Below are positions 25,816 through 35,496 of a DNA stretch of 64,000 nt, one piece after another (positions within the stretch are counted from its first letter, which is position 1; each line of letters begins with the position of its first letter). The translations under genes and the position numbers were made by a program. The stretch spans positions 131,731-195,730 of the forward strand of contig VXRL01000041.1 in NCBI GenBank assembly GCA_009838515.1. Reading direction: 5' to 3'. The notes beneath the pieces are model-generated. The model searched no databases and was not told where the DNA came from. It was given only the letters and a program-made list of their open reading frames with translations. The DNA comes from Terriglobia bacterium. Its GTDB lineage: Bacteria > Acidobacteriota > Terriglobia > Bryobacterales > UBA6623.

Positions 25816-27159
25816 TCAGCCGGCCGCCTGCGTAGCGGCGCTGACGACCTCCTCGATCTGGTCGAAGACCCAGTCGATCTCGTCGTCGGTCACCACGTAC
25901 GGCGGCATGAAGTAGACGATGCCGCCGTTCGGTCGCAAGAGCAAGTCTCGCTCCAGAAACAAGGCCGCCATGCGCGGTCCGATATTGGCGAGGTAGCCTT
26001 CGCCGCCTGTTTCGAGTTCCAAGATTCCGACGCCCCCGATCTGGCGAGCGTCCTTGGTGTACTCGCGGCCCACCAGCGCTTGGAGCCTGCCGCGCATCTT
26101 GGATGAGATGCGGCTCACCCGTTCCAGCACGCCGTCGTTCTCGAAGATGTCCAGGCCAGCGAGCGCAACCGCGCAGCCCAAGGGATTGGCCGTGAAGGAA
26201 TGGCCGTGGAAGAAGGTCTTGCTGCGGTCATCGCTCAGGAACGCCTCGTAGACCGCATCCGAGGCTACGGTCAGCGACAGCGGTAGATATCCCGCAGTGA
26301 GCCCCTTGGAGAGGCACATCAGGTCGGGCTCGATCGGGCCGTGTTCGCAGGCGAACATCTTCCCCGTGCGCCCGAATCCCGTCATCACCTCGTCCGCGAT
26401 CAGCAATAGCCCGTACCGGTCGCACAGCTCCCGCAACATGCGCAGCATCTGGGGCTTCCAGACCAGCATTCCTCCTGCCGCCTGCAGCATCGGCTCGACG
26501 ATCACAGCAGCGATCTCATCGCAGCGGGATCGCAGCAGGTCTTCGAACTCGGTCAGCGGCGCGGTGGCGCTGCCGTCGTTGGCGGGGTCTAGCGAAGCGA
26601 GATAGTCCTGCGGCACGGCGACGCGCTCGACGTGAAACAAGAGCGGCGCGTAGCTGGCCGTAAACAGAGAGTCATGGCTGGCGGACATGGCGCCGACCGT
26701 GTCGCCGTGGTAGGCGTGCTTCAGGGCCAGGAACGTGCGGCGCTGGTGCTCGCCGCGATTGGTCCAGTACTGGTAGGCCATCTTCAGAGCGACCTCGACG
26801 GAGGTGGAGCCGTTGTCGGAGAAGAAGACCTTGTTCAAGTTCCGGGGCAGCTTGGCCAGCAGCCTCTCGGCGAGCTCGACTGCCGGCGGGTGCGTGCAGC
26901 CCGCGAACATGACGTGCTCGAGGCGCTGTGCTTGCTGAGCCAGTGCCTGGCTGACCTTAGGGTTGCAGTGGCCGTGGACGTTGACCCACCACGATGAGAT
27001 CCCGTCTAGGATGCGCCGCCCGTCTTCGGTGATCAGGTACGCACCGTCTCCGCCGACAATCGGCAGCGGGTCCGGAGCGGTCTTCATTTGCGTGAACGGG
27101 TGCCAGATGCAAGCGCGATCTCTTGCCACGAGCGAGGCCATCGTGCTAGCGTAACCCAT
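25816..27159 (-). CDS. bioA: Adenosylmethionine-8-amino-7-oxononanoate aminotransferase
   Basis: This 447-aa class-III PLP aminotransferase converts KAPA to DAPA in biotin synthesis, with SAM as amino donor. Motifs include IWHPFTQMK at the N-terminus, DGISSWWVNVHGHCNP, the ADEVMTGFGRTG cofactor-binding Asp segment and the PLP-lysine in LSKGLTAGYLPLS. WHPFTQ and SSWW are diagnostic for BioA over other class-III enzymes. No other bio gene is in the window. The start at 27159 has AGGGA upstream; ATG 27141 is possible. It is divergent from the M24 peptidase. Confidence 0.93.
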   Translation of the reverse strand: MGYASTMASLVARDRACIWHPFTQMKTAPDPLPIVGGDGAYLITEDGRRILDGISSWWVNVHGHCNPKVSQALAQQAQRLEHVMFAGCTHPPAVELAERLLAKLPRNLNKVFFSDNGSTSVEVALKMAYQYWTNRGEHQRRTFLALKHAYHGDTVGAMSASHDSLFTASYAPLLFHVERVAVPQDYLASLDPANDGSATAPLTEFEDLLRSRCDEIAAVIVEPMLQAAGGMLVWKPQMLRMLRELCDRYGLLLIADEVMTGFGRTGKMFACEHGPIEPDLMCLSKGLTAGYLPLSLTVASDAVYEAFLSDDRSKTFFHGHSFTANPLGCAVALAGLDIFENDGVLERVSRISSKMRGRLQALVGREYTKDARQIGGVGILELETGGEGYLANIGPRMAALFLERDLLLRPNGGIVYFMPPYVVTDDEIDWVFDQIEEVVSAATQAAG

Positions 27160-27218
27160 CGTCCCTGCAGGGCCTGATGATCGACCAATCGGTCCTACGT
27201 GGCGCCTTTGCAGTACGC

Positions 27219-28493
27219 ATGTCCTACTTCAGACTGACCTTGCCGACCCTTTTTCTTGCGCTGCCGCTCGGCGCCGCCGGCGGTGGCGATGCGGTCAATG
27301 CAGACGTTCTCCGCGAGCGCGTGGAAAGGCTGCTCCCAAGCGCCATGGAGACGCACGACATCGACCTGTGGATAGTCTTCACCCGGGAAGAGGCTGCCGA
27401 CCCGCTGGCCGCAGACTTCGGCGGCGCTGATGCGGTCGCCCGCATGGCTCTGCTCTTCGACCGCTCCAAGGAAGGGTTGCGCAAGACGGCCATCGCTGCC
27501 AGCTACGATGTCGTGCCGCTGGAGGAAACTGACATATACGACGAAGTGCTCAGTTACAGGAGAGAGGGCATCAAGCCTCACCTGAAGAAGTTCGTCGCTG
27601 CGCTTGACCCCCAACGGATCGCCGTCAACGTCTCGCGCGACATGCCAATCGCTGACGGGTTGACCGCCGGGATGCGCAACTATCTCGAGGAGGTCTTGGG
27701 CGAGGGCATCGCGGCCCGGTTCGTGTCTTCAGAACCCTTGGTCGCCTCGTTCCGCGGGCGTCGGCTGCCCTCCGAAGTGAAGATTCTGCGCGAGGCGGCT
27801 GGCCACACTCACAGGTTCATCGAGGGTGCGCTGTCGCCAGCAGTGATCACGCCGGGCGTGACCTCGGAAAGGGATGTCGGCGCGTATCTGCGATCGCGAA
27901 CGGCCGAAGTAGGGGCCACCGTGCCTTTCATCAGCGTGGTTACCGGGCCGTCCAGGGGGCACGCCGACCCAAGCGACCGGGTCATCCAACGCGGGGACCT
28001 GGTGCGCATCGACTTCGGCATCACGCTGAACGGGTATTCGACCGACTTGCAGCGCACCGCCTACGTTCTGCGAGCGGGCGAGAGCGCGGCGCCGCCTCAG
28101 ATCTTGAAGATGTGGGAAACCGCCCGCAAGGCGGCCGATTTGCAGATTGCGGCGATGAAGCCCGGCGCGTCAGGCACCGAGATTGACGCGATCGCTCGCA
28201 GGACGTTGGAACAGGCCGGCTTCGAGGGCCCTCCACACGGCACTGGCCATGCGATTGGCTTTGCGGTGCATGACGTGGGGCCGTTGCTCGGGCCTGACTG
28301 GCCCGAGCGCTACGGCACCACGGTCTTCTTGAAGATGGAGGAGGGCCAGACGTTCGCGGTCGAGCCGATCCTGTACGCGCCTTACGAAGGCATGGGAGAG
28401 ATCCACATCGGCCTCGAGGAAGACGTCGTGATCACAAGCGGCGGTGCCGAGATGCTGCACCAACGGCACTCCAGTCTGATCCTGATTCAGTAA
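27219..28493 (+). CDS. Exported M24 metallopeptidase (Xaa-Pro aminopeptidase-like)
   Basis: The 424-aa protein has a signal peptide (SYFRLTLPTLFLALPLGAAGG), a creatinase-like N-terminal domain (residues ~20-180) and a pita-bread M24 catalytic domain. Dinuclear metal ligands are visible: Asp in RIDFGITLNGYSTDLQRTAY (two Asp), His in GTGHAIGF, Glu in FAVEPILYAP and Glu in HIGLEEDVV. It likely trims N-terminal residues before proline in periplasmic peptides. ATG 27219 gives the best leader; an upstream ATG at 27177 would bury it. Confidence 0.87.
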   Translation: MSYFRLTLPTLFLALPLGAAGGGDAVNADVLRERVERLLPSAMETHDIDLWIVFTREEAADPLAADFGGADAVARMALLFDRSKEGLRKTAIAASYDVVPLEETDIYDEVLSYRREGIKPHLKKFVAALDPQRIAVNVSRDMPIADGLTAGMRNYLEEVLGEGIAARFVSSEPLVASFRGRRLPSEVKILREAAGHTHRFIEGALSPAVITPGVTSERDVGAYLRSRTAEVGATVPFISVVTGPSRGHADPSDRVIQRGDLVRIDFGITLNGYSTDLQRTAYVLRAGESAAPPQILKMWETARKAADLQIAAMKPGASGTEIDAIARRTLEQAGFEGPPHGTGHAIGFAVHDVGPLLGPDWPERYGTTVFLKMEEGQTFAVEPILYAPYEGMGEIHIGLEEDVVITSGGAEMLHQRHSSLILIQ

Positions 28494-28562
28494 GGGGCGG
28501 GTTCCGGGCTCCGCCTCACACTCGCTGGTACGGTCCCGCCCGTGAAGGCGAGACGAGCGGCC

Positions 28563-29033
28563 CTAACTCTTCACGATCTCCGGAATATGCTCGACCGGAA
28601 AGTTCACGGAACGGGCGATAAAGCACATGGCGTTGGCCCGTTCGTGCAAACGCATCGCAGTCTCGGCGCAGCTGTCGCCGGCAATGGTCACCTCCGGCCT
28701 GAGCGTCACTTTCTCGAACTCGGCGGAGCCGTCTGGATTGGCCCGCATCACGCCGTGAGCAACATCCCGGTACGCCGTGACTGCAACTTTGGCTGCCGAG
28801 CACAAGTGAAGGTACCAGAGCATGTGACAGGCGGACAACGCGGCCACTAGCAGATCCTCCGGATTGTGCCGCTTGGAATCGCCGAGATATGCGGGATCAG
28901 CCGAGCCCCGCACTAGTGGCCTTCCGGGGCACGCGATGTCATATTGACGCGCATATCCCTTGTAGGAGCGGGTGCCTTCGCCCAAGTTGCCCGTCCACGT
29001 TACGGTCGCCGTGTACCTGTGTTCGTTCGCCAT
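28563..29033 (-). CDS. OsmC-family peroxiredoxin-like protein
   Basis: The 156-aa protein matches OsmC/Ohr thiol peroxidases that reduce organic hydroperoxides. The first reactive Cys is in PEDLLVAALSACHMLWYL and the resolving Cys is in RANAMCFIARSV. The SDPAYLGDSKRHNPEDLL segment and the length fit YhfA/OsmC-type members. It is cytosolic. The ATG at 29033 begins ANEHRYTATVTW; a further upstream start is unnecessary. It sits 36 nt after the sulfatase on the same strand and may be co-transcribed. Confidence 0.9.
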   Translation of the reverse strand: MANEHRYTATVTWTGNLGEGTRSYKGYARQYDIACPGRPLVRGSADPAYLGDSKRHNPEDLLVAALSACHMLWYLHLCSAAKVAVTAYRDVAHGVMRANPDGSAEFEKVTLRPEVTIAGDSCAETAMRLHERANAMCFIARSVNFPVEHIPEIVKS

Positions 29034-29069
29034 TCTTCGCTCGCAGGTCACGCATCGGCGAGGCGGGCG

Positions 29070-30548
29070 TCAATAGGCGTCCACGCGCTGGCGCATCTCC
29101 TCGACGAAGGCCGGATCGAGCAACGGGTCGGCCGTCTCTCGGCGCCACTCCTCCAAGGCGGCTTGCAGCCGTCGCAGCGCCTCCGCGTGCTCCGGGTCAT
29201 CCGCGAGGTTCCGGAACTCCCACGGATCCGCTTCCAGGTCGTACAGCTCGAACTCCGGAGGGTTGGCGAAGGTATCGAAGGCTTGCCGGACCGGCGTTCC
29301 CGCATAGTGCTCAGCGCGGGAAGCCAAGTACCCCAAGTCGCCGTCGATCCGAATGCTCGGGCTTGCCGTTGGCGCCAGCAGATTGTGGATCAGCTTGTGG
29401 CGGGTGTCGCGAATTGCCCGTCGCGGAAACCAAGGCGCCCCGTGCATGTGGAACTCCCCGGCGAGGTACTCGCGCCAAGGGGCCTGCACATCTTCTAGGA
29501 CGGGTCGCAGAGACATCCCCTGCATTTCGACCGCAGCAGGGACGCCGGTCGCGTCCAGGATCGTAGGCAGGATGTCAACCGTCGAGACCATCGCTTTGCT
29601 TCGCGCGGGCTTGGAGACGCCGGGCCAGCGGACGAGGAAGGGCACGCGCAGGCCCGCCTCGTAGACCGTCGTCTTGCCTCGGTCGAATGGCGGACCGTGA
29701 TCGCCAGTCAGGATGACTAGGGTGTCGTCGGCGTGACCCAGCCGGTCGAGGGACTCGAGCAGCATCCCGACGCCGGCATCGACGCGCAGTACTTCGTTGT
29801 AATAGCCGGCAACTCGCTTGCGCTGTTCCGGAGTGTCGATTCCCTGGAATGGGAAGACCGTCTTCTCGCTCGGCTCGACCAAGGTCGTCGGGATGCCCTC
29901 GTGCTGATCCACGAAGGTCCAGTCCGATATCACTTCACGCGTCTGAGGGTCGCGCTCGCGGTAGGCGTGCGGGTCGGTGTAGTTCACCATCAGAAAGAAG
30001 GGATCTTCGGGTCCTCCGCTCATGAATCCCTCGGCCACCGAGGCCATTGCCGCCACGTCACGAGCGTCCACCGGCGAACGGACGTCCCACAGGAAGCTGT
30101 CGAGAGGGTCGACATGCAGCTTGCCGATCAGGCCGGTGCGGTAGCCGGCTCGCTTGAGTATGTTCGGCATCGTGGCGTCGTGCAGGTGCGGGTGCAGGCT
30201 GAAGTCGGAGGCATTGGTAAGCCCGAACTGCCCGTTGCTGTGCACGTAGAGGCCGGTGAACATGGCGCTCCGCGAGGGGCTGCACGACGCTTGCGCCACG
30301 TAGGCGACTTCAAACAGCACCCCGCTCGAGCCGAGAGCGTCGAGGTTGGGGGTTTCGATGACCGGGTCGCCGTAGCTGCTCAGCTGCAGACCGAGGTCAT
30401 CCGCGGTGATCAGCAGGACGTTGAGTCGCGAGGGATCGTCGAGGGCTGCCGGCGAGCACCCGAGCGATCCAGCTAGAAGGCATGCCAGGGCGATCCACGG
30501 TCCGAATCCGGAAAACTTAGAGAGTGTTAGGTCCTGCACGGTAATCAC
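29070..30548 (-). CDS. Sulfatase, sulfamidase-like (type I, formylglycine)
   Basis: This exported sulfatase (492 aa from GTG 30548) hydrolyses sulfate esters or N-sulfate. The modification motif is C89-SPSR, whose Cys is converted to formylglycine. N-terminal ITADDLG supplies metal-binding aspartates, and LIGKLHVDP and LTGDHGPPFDRGKTT carry the other metal ligands. The N-terminal third resembles heparan N-sulfatase (SGSH). A lipobox-like LLAGSLGC suggests a lipoprotein. The start is uncertain: GTG 30539 is an alternative and the longer upstream frame (to 30698) is Arg-rich and unlike a leader. It is divergent from a second sulfamidase-like gene. Confidence 0.88.
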   Translation of the reverse strand: MITVQDLTLSKFSGFGPWIALACLLAGSLGCSPAALDDPSRLNVLLITADDLGLQLSSYGDPVIETPNLDALGSSGVLFEVAYVAQASCSPSRSAMFTGLYVHSNGQFGLTNASDFSLHPHLHDATMPNILKRAGYRTGLIGKLHVDPLDSFLWDVRSPVDARDVAAMASVAEGFMSGGPEDPFFLMVNYTDPHAYRERDPQTREVISDWTFVDQHEGIPTTLVEPSEKTVFPFQGIDTPEQRKRVAGYYNEVLRVDAGVGMLLESLDRLGHADDTLVILTGDHGPPFDRGKTTVYEAGLRVPFLVRWPGVSKPARSKAMVSTVDILPTILDATGVPAAVEMQGMSLRPVLEDVQAPWREYLAGEFHMHGAPWFPRRAIRDTRHKLIHNLLAPTASPSIRIDGDLGYLASRAEHYAGTPVRQAFDTFANPPEFELYDLEADPWEFRNLADDPEHAEALRRLQAALEEWRRETADPLLDPAFVEEMRQRVDAY

Positions 30549-30732
30549 CTGCTCGGGCGGCGCTCCCAAAACAGGGGTCTCTCCCGTCGGCCGCCTACGC
30601 GTGCCTAGAGCCCCTGGCCTGTGCGCCGATCTCGTAGCCCCGCCTATTGTAGAGAGGTGCCGGAGAGATCTGAGACTCGCCCGCGGCCTAGCGGACAATC
30701 GCCAGCCGCCTAGCTGCCAGATTGTCCCTGAC

Positions 30733-30738
30733 TATAAT
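30733..30738 (+). promoter_or_regulatory. Consensus -10 box upstream of a sulfatase
   Basis: A perfect TATAAT lies 7 nt before the ATG at 30746. No recognisable -35 hexamer is at standard spacing and no Shine-Dalgarno sequence has correct spacing. This favours ATG 30746 over the upstream TTG 30722, which would lie 5' of the promoter box. Confidence 0.45.
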
Positions 30739-30745
30739 CCGGAAG

Positions 30746-32152
30746 ATGTTCTTCGGCTTGCTCGTCTTGGTGTCGGTGCTAGCGCACGATGCCCTAGCCC
30801 AGCCCACCAACATCTTGATCTTCATCGCGGACGACCAAGGGGAGGGGGATCTGTCTGTCTACGGGCATCCCACCCTGCGCACTCCGAATATCGACCGGCT
30901 TGCTCGTGAGGGCATGCGCTTTGACAACGCCTTCCTGACGATCTCCTCCTGTAGCCCGTCGCGAGCGAGCATCTTGACCGGCCGCTACCCCCACTCGACG
31001 GGGGCCGAGGACCTGCACATGCCGCTGCCGGCCGATCAGACGACCATGGCTCGCCGGCTCCGCGGCGAAAACTTCTACAACATGTCTGTCGGCAAGTGGC
31101 ACCTCGGAGACGCCGAACAGAGGCACTGGGACGTTGTCGTCGACTGCGCCGGCAAGGAGACGGCCGTCGAAGCGATCAAGGCACTCTCAGGACGCCCGAT
31201 GGACCGGCCGTTCTTCTTCTGGGTGGCCTCGAAGGATCCGCACCGTCCTTTCGATCAGAACGCGATTCCCAACCCGCACAGGCCCGCCGATGTGGTCGTT
31301 CCTCCTTACCTGCCTGACCACCCGCTGATTCGACAGGACCTCGCACTCTACTACGACGAGGTGACACGGTTCGACTCGCACGTCGGGGAAATCCTGACGG
31401 AACTGAGCCGGCAAGGTGTCCTCGACTCGACGCTGATTGTCTACGTTTCTGACAACGGCATGCCGTTTCCCCGCGCCAAGACGACGCTGTACGACTCCGG
31501 TATCCGGACGCCCATGATCGCCCGGCTTCCAGGAATCGTCCCTGCGGGAAGCGTGCAGAAGGGCTTGTTCAGCGTCGTAGATCTCGCTCCCACCCTGCTT
31601 GACGTGGCTGGGTACCGGCTTGACTCGGCCCAAGGCGCCAGCGCAGCCGACATGCTGCGGAACCCGGAAGCTCCGGGCCGCGAGGCGATCTACGCCGAGG
31701 CCAACTGGCACGACTTCGAGCAGTTCACCCGCGCTGTCCGAACCCAGCGTTTCCTTTTGGTCCGGAACTACTACTGGAAGAAGCCGCTGTGGAACAGCGT
31801 CGATTCCATCAACTCCATCACCTGGTCCGGCTACCTACAAGCGCAGCGCGCCGGACGCCTGACGGAGGCCCAGGAGTTTCTCTTTCGCGAGCCCCGCCCG
31901 TACGAGGAGTTGTACGACCTTCAGGTCGACCCGATGTCGCTGCGCAATCTCTCGGACGACCCGGCCTACGCGGACGATCTGAGCCGCCTTCGGACACTGT
32001 TGGACAATTGGCGTGTCGACACCGAAGACACCATGCCCGCGGAACCCCGCCGGGACGGTTGGACGCGTGACGGAGTGCCACTGCCTCACAACCACCCTTG
32101 GTACGAGCGATACATCGAGGCTGGCGGGCGGAGCAGCTTCGAGAGGTTCTAG
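30746..32152 (+). CDS. Sulfatase, sulfamidase-like
   Basis: The 468-aa enzyme has an export signal (FFGLLVLVSVLAHDALAQ), the ADDQGEGD metal site, the formylglycine motif C69-SPSR and SVGKWHLGD. A late VYVSDNGMPFPRAKTTLYD completes the active site. The layout and the ISSCSPSRASILTGRYPHS segment resemble SGSH-type N-sulfatases. It would act in the periplasm on sulfated glycans or other sulfate esters. It is divergent from the sulfatase at 29070-30548; the two starts are 197 bp apart. The protein ends in a basic/aromatic tail. ATG 30746 is supported by the adjacent -10 box. Confidence 0.88.
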   Translation: MFFGLLVLVSVLAHDALAQPTNILIFIADDQGEGDLSVYGHPTLRTPNIDRLAREGMRFDNAFLTISSCSPSRASILTGRYPHSTGAEDLHMPLPADQTTMARRLRGENFYNMSVGKWHLGDAEQRHWDVVVDCAGKETAVEAIKALSGRPMDRPFFFWVASKDPHRPFDQNAIPNPHRPADVVVPPYLPDHPLIRQDLALYYDEVTRFDSHVGEILTELSRQGVLDSTLIVYVSDNGMPFPRAKTTLYDSGIRTPMIARLPGIVPAGSVQKGLFSVVDLAPTLLDVAGYRLDSAQGASAADMLRNPEAPGREAIYAEANWHDFEQFTRAVRTQRFLLVRNYYWKKPLWNSVDSINSITWSGYLQAQRAGRLTEAQEFLFREPRPYEELYDLQVDPMSLRNLSDDPAYADDLSRLRTLLDNWRVDTEDTMPAEPRRDGWTRDGVPLPHNHPWYERYIEAGGRSSFERF

Positions 32153-32340
32153 TCTGGAGTCCTCGTGCGCCGCGGAATGGCGTGCATGCCTGGTGACTGC
32201 GACTCCCACTTAACAAAGTTCGGAGGCGGTTGCTATTCCCTTTGCCTCGATCTTGCGCATGGGGCCTCTGGATTGCTGGTCAGGTTTCGGAATGAGCGAG
32301 ATCGCCGAGGGACCGGATTCAATCCTCTCCCGCCCCGTCG

Positions 32341-32346
32341 TATACT
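32341..32346 (+). promoter_or_regulatory. -10-like box upstream of the Oar-like receptor
   Basis: TATACT lies 33 nt before the GTG at 32380. A weak -35 (TTCAAT) is at 17-nt spacing. The remaining bases between 32153 and 32340 hold no recognised gene. Confidence 0.3.
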
Positions 32347-32379
32347 CTCCGGCAGCAATTCTCAAGTCGGACTGTTGGG

Positions 32380-35181
32380 GTGGCCGGTACATTTTCTCAT
32401 TGCGAACCGAGTTCCCACGCACAATGGAAGCTAAGTTCGCACTCCCCGAGGCGGCGTGCGAAGAATGCCATCGTGGGCCTGTTGAGTAATAGCTCGTTGC
32501 TGGTCTGGACCGCCGGACTACTTCTGTGCGGCCCCTTAGCAGCAAGTGACGGTCCGCTCCAACGCGGCTCAACTGCGGCCGAGAGGGACGTACCCTCGTC
32601 AGCCACCACTGCAGAGAACCCGGGTTCAGACGCCGCTCAAGCGAACAGCTCCGGGCCGGACCGAACGGAACTCAATCTCCTAGGCCAGACAGATTCCTCG
32701 GCGGGTGAGAGCCGCCGCAACGAAAACGTCAGGATCACGCTGGTTGACAACGCCGTCCAACGGGAGCTCAACGAGCGGCTTGGCGCCTCGGCAACGATCA
32801 TCAAGGAGTTCAAGGCTGAGACCAGCTACTTCGGCGCCGAGATCGGCAGCTCGCCGTCCGCGCCTCTTCATCAAGCGCACGCGGCAACGTCCGGTGTGCA
32901 CGGCAGAATCTACGAAACGCACAACAACAGCGTCTTCAGCGCGCGCTCGTTCTTCCAGGTTGGAGGCGTCCAGCCGGCGCGTTCGAACGACTATGGTTTC
33001 CAACTCCTGACGCCTCTAGGGCGAAAGGTGAACCTCAGTCTTGACGGGAGCCAGAAGAGGGTTCGAGGCCAAGTCAATGGGAACGTGCTTGTACCAAAGG
33101 CGGACGAACGAACGCCGCTGGATCGTGACCCCGTCACTGGCGAGCCGGTGGATCAAGAGACGCGGCACTTCGTGAGCCGGATGCTTGGGGCGTATCCGGA
33201 CGAACCACCCAACCGTCCAGATATCGACCCGCGCGCGCTCAACACGAACTCACCGCAGTCGATCGACAACGATTCGCTGGCGCCTCGCTTGGATGTTAGT
33301 GCCGGAGATCGCGACCGCTTCGTGCTCGGCTACCAATTCACGGCACAGCAAGTGCAAGCGTTCCAACTCGTCGGCGGGCAGAACCCGAACACCACCACCA
33401 AGAACCATAGGGCACGCGTCACCTGGAGCCGGACCTGGTCCCCGGTCACTACGATGAACGCATCTGCGGGCTTCGACCGAGTGGGGTCGCTGCTGGTCCA
33501 AGACGATTCGGCGGTTGGGCCGCTCATCTGGATCTCCGCGGCTCTGCAATTTCTCGGACCGGGCCCGATCATCCCGATTGACCGCTCCCGGAATACATAC
33601 CGGTACGCGACCCAATTGCGTCATCGGCGCGGGAAACATGGCCTGACTATGGGCGCTATGGCGGTACGCAGGCAGATCAACGGTTATGAAAGCTCCAATC
33701 ATCGTGGTGAATACGTATTCAACGACAATTTCGGGAGCGACACCATCACCAACGTCCGTCTCGGTCGGCCCAGCCAGTACCAGCAGGCAGTCGGGGACAT
33801 CGGTCGTGGCTTCCGGACCTGGGATGCGGCGTTCTATGCGGGTGACGAATGGCGGGTCTCGTCCGATCTGACGCTCACGCTCGGGCTGCGATATCAGGCG
33901 GCCTTCGCACCTTCTGAGGTCAACAACCGGAGTCAGATTCCGTACGATTGCGACTGCAATAACCTGGCACCTCGCCTCGGGTTCGCATACCGCCTAGGCG
34001 GAAGCCGGGGCGTGCTGCGAGGAGCCTACGGGCTCCACTACGGCGAGATCTTTCCGGTCACGTACAGCCAGGCTCGCTTCAATCCCCCTGGCAGCATCAA
34101 TGTCGTGATCGTAGGGCCGAAGCTGGTAGATCCCCTCTCCGACCTCGCGCCCGGGGCTCTTGACCCTAGCGCGCGCAGCACCGTCGTGGAGTTGGACCCG
34201 GACTTGGCGATGCCTTACTCCCACCAGTACAACTTCCAATGGGAACTGAGCCTAGCGCGCGACTGGAACCTCGAAGTCGGCTATGTTGGTAGCCGCTCGA
34301 TCCGGCTGCTCAATCTCTGGAACACGAACCGGGGGCGCCCCGTTCCGGGGATCCCCCTAACAACGGCCACAGTCAACCAACGCCGCGCAGACCAGCGATA
34401 CTTCGAGGTCCGGCGCGTGCTCAATAGCTCCCGCGGGTACTACGACGCGGCGAAGGCGCGGCTCGTTGTTTCTCGTTGGCGGGGGCTGACACTCGATGTG
34501 TCGTACTGGTTCAGCAAGGCGATCGATCTAGGCGGAGACTTTGTCAACACGGCTTCAAGCTCCGACGCCTGGTGGGGGCAAAGCCCGTCCGAGTTCGATG
34601 TGCACGGGACGATGCGGGCGCTGAGCTCGTTCCACCAACCCCACGCATTCCTCACTCGCGTCAGCTACGAGCTACCAAGACTTTCGCGGACCGGATGGCT
34701 GGGGGGTGTAGCTGGCGGCTGGCAGATGTCTGGTGTCGTGCTCGTCAAATCGGGCACTCCCTTCGTGATCGACACCGGTTCAGACGGGCCGGGATTCGGC
34801 AACGTTGATGGTACTGGCCGGGACCGGCCGAATCTCCTCGACCCGTCCGTTCTCGGCCGGGCTATCGACCATCCGGACACGTCGCGCGCGAGGATGCCGT
34901 TCGCGGCCTTTGGCTTCCTGGAACCGGGGCAGGCGTCTGGCACGCTCGGCCGCCACGTCCTGCGCAAGGATGCCATTAACAACGTCAACTTGAGCCTATC
35001 GCGCTCATGGCCGTTAGGAGGCGACAAGGCAATCGATTTCCGTGCGGAGTCGATCAATTTCTTCAATTCGCCGCAGTTCGCTGAGCCAGGGCGCAATCTA
35101 ACCTCCCCAAACTTTGGTCAGATCACGAACACGCTCAATGACGGCCGAACCTTCCGTTTCCTGCTGCAATTCAGCTTCTAG
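32380..35181 (+). CDS. Oar-like TonB-dependent outer-membrane receptor (acidobacterial type)
   Basis: This 933-aa beta-barrel protein has a signal region with basic residues (SPRRRAKNAIVG) before a hydrophobic stretch. A linker leads to a conserved block NVRITLVDNAVQRELNERLG and ETSYFGAEIG, then NVLVPKADERTPLDRDP. From about residue 300 on it consists of barrel strands with aromatic girdles and ends in FRFLLQFSF with a terminal Phe, as OmpA/Oar-type barrels do. No clear TonB plug or carboxypeptidase-regulatory domain is seen. Such receptors import large ligands. GTG 32380 is preferred for its charged n-region; GTG 32473 is possible. Ligand unknown; sulfatase neighbours suggest glycan. Confidence 0.8.
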   Translation: MAGTFSHCEPSSHAQWKLSSHSPRRRAKNAIVGLLSNSSLLVWTAGLLLCGPLAASDGPLQRGSTAAERDVPSSATTAENPGSDAAQANSSGPDRTELNLLGQTDSSAGESRRNENVRITLVDNAVQRELNERLGASATIIKEFKAETSYFGAEIGSSPSAPLHQAHAATSGVHGRIYETHNNSVFSARSFFQVGGVQPARSNDYGFQLLTPLGRKVNLSLDGSQKRVRGQVNGNVLVPKADERTPLDRDPVTGEPVDQETRHFVSRMLGAYPDEPPNRPDIDPRALNTNSPQSIDNDSLAPRLDVSAGDRDRFVLGYQFTAQQVQAFQLVGGQNPNTTTKNHRARVTWSRTWSPVTTMNASAGFDRVGSLLVQDDSAVGPLIWISAALQFLGPGPIIPIDRSRNTYRYATQLRHRRGKHGLTMGAMAVRRQINGYESSNHRGEYVFNDNFGSDTITNVRLGRPSQYQQAVGDIGRGFRTWDAAFYAGDEWRVSSDLTLTLGLRYQAAFAPSEVNNRSQIPYDCDCNNLAPRLGFAYRLGGSRGVLRGAYGLHYGEIFPVTYSQARFNPPGSINVVIVGPKLVDPLSDLAPGALDPSARSTVVELDPDLAMPYSHQYNFQWELSLARDWNLEVGYVGSRSIRLLNLWNTNRGRPVPGIPLTTATVNQRRADQRYFEVRRVLNSSRGYYDAAKARLVVSRWRGLTLDVSYWFSKAIDLGGDFVNTASSSDAWWGQSPSEFDVHGTMRALSSFHQPHAFLTRVSYELPRLSRTGWLGGVAGGWQMSGVVLVKSGTPFVIDTGSDGPGFGNVDGTGRDRPNLLDPSVLGRAIDHPDTSRARMPFAAFGFLEPGQASGTLGRHVLRKDAINNVNLSLSRSWPLGGDKAIDFRAESINFFNSPQFAEPGRNLTSPNFGQITNTLNDGRTFRFLLQFSF

Positions 35182-35496
35182 GCTTCTTGCCGCGAGTCGA
35201 GGGAAGGCCCCGTGAGTGGGAAAGGTGGTCCGCCTGTGATGTTGCGCCGTCATCGCAGGCCGGACACCTTGACCGAGAGCCAACTCCTGCCAGATCCGGC
35301 CGGAGCGGTGCCTTCGGATGAAGGAGGATTTGACAAGTGCTGATGCAACGAAGAAGGGAGAGCCACACTCTCATGCCTCCAGATCGGGGAGACGCGGAGA
35401 AAAACCGTAGCAAGCGAAGTTGCCCAGATCCCATTCACTACAGACGATGCTACAGTTAGGGGCGAATCGTGCAGCTTCGGCGATGAGGGCGACTCC
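35182..35496. other. Intergenic region upstream of the VapBC-type pair
   Basis: These 315 bases contain no credible gene. Near the end are two direct CTACAG copies (35438-35443 and 35450-35455), 12 bp apart, 42-59 nt before the antitoxin GTG; they could be regulator half-sites. A GAGGG ribosome-binding site precedes the GTG at 35497. Confidence 0.35.
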
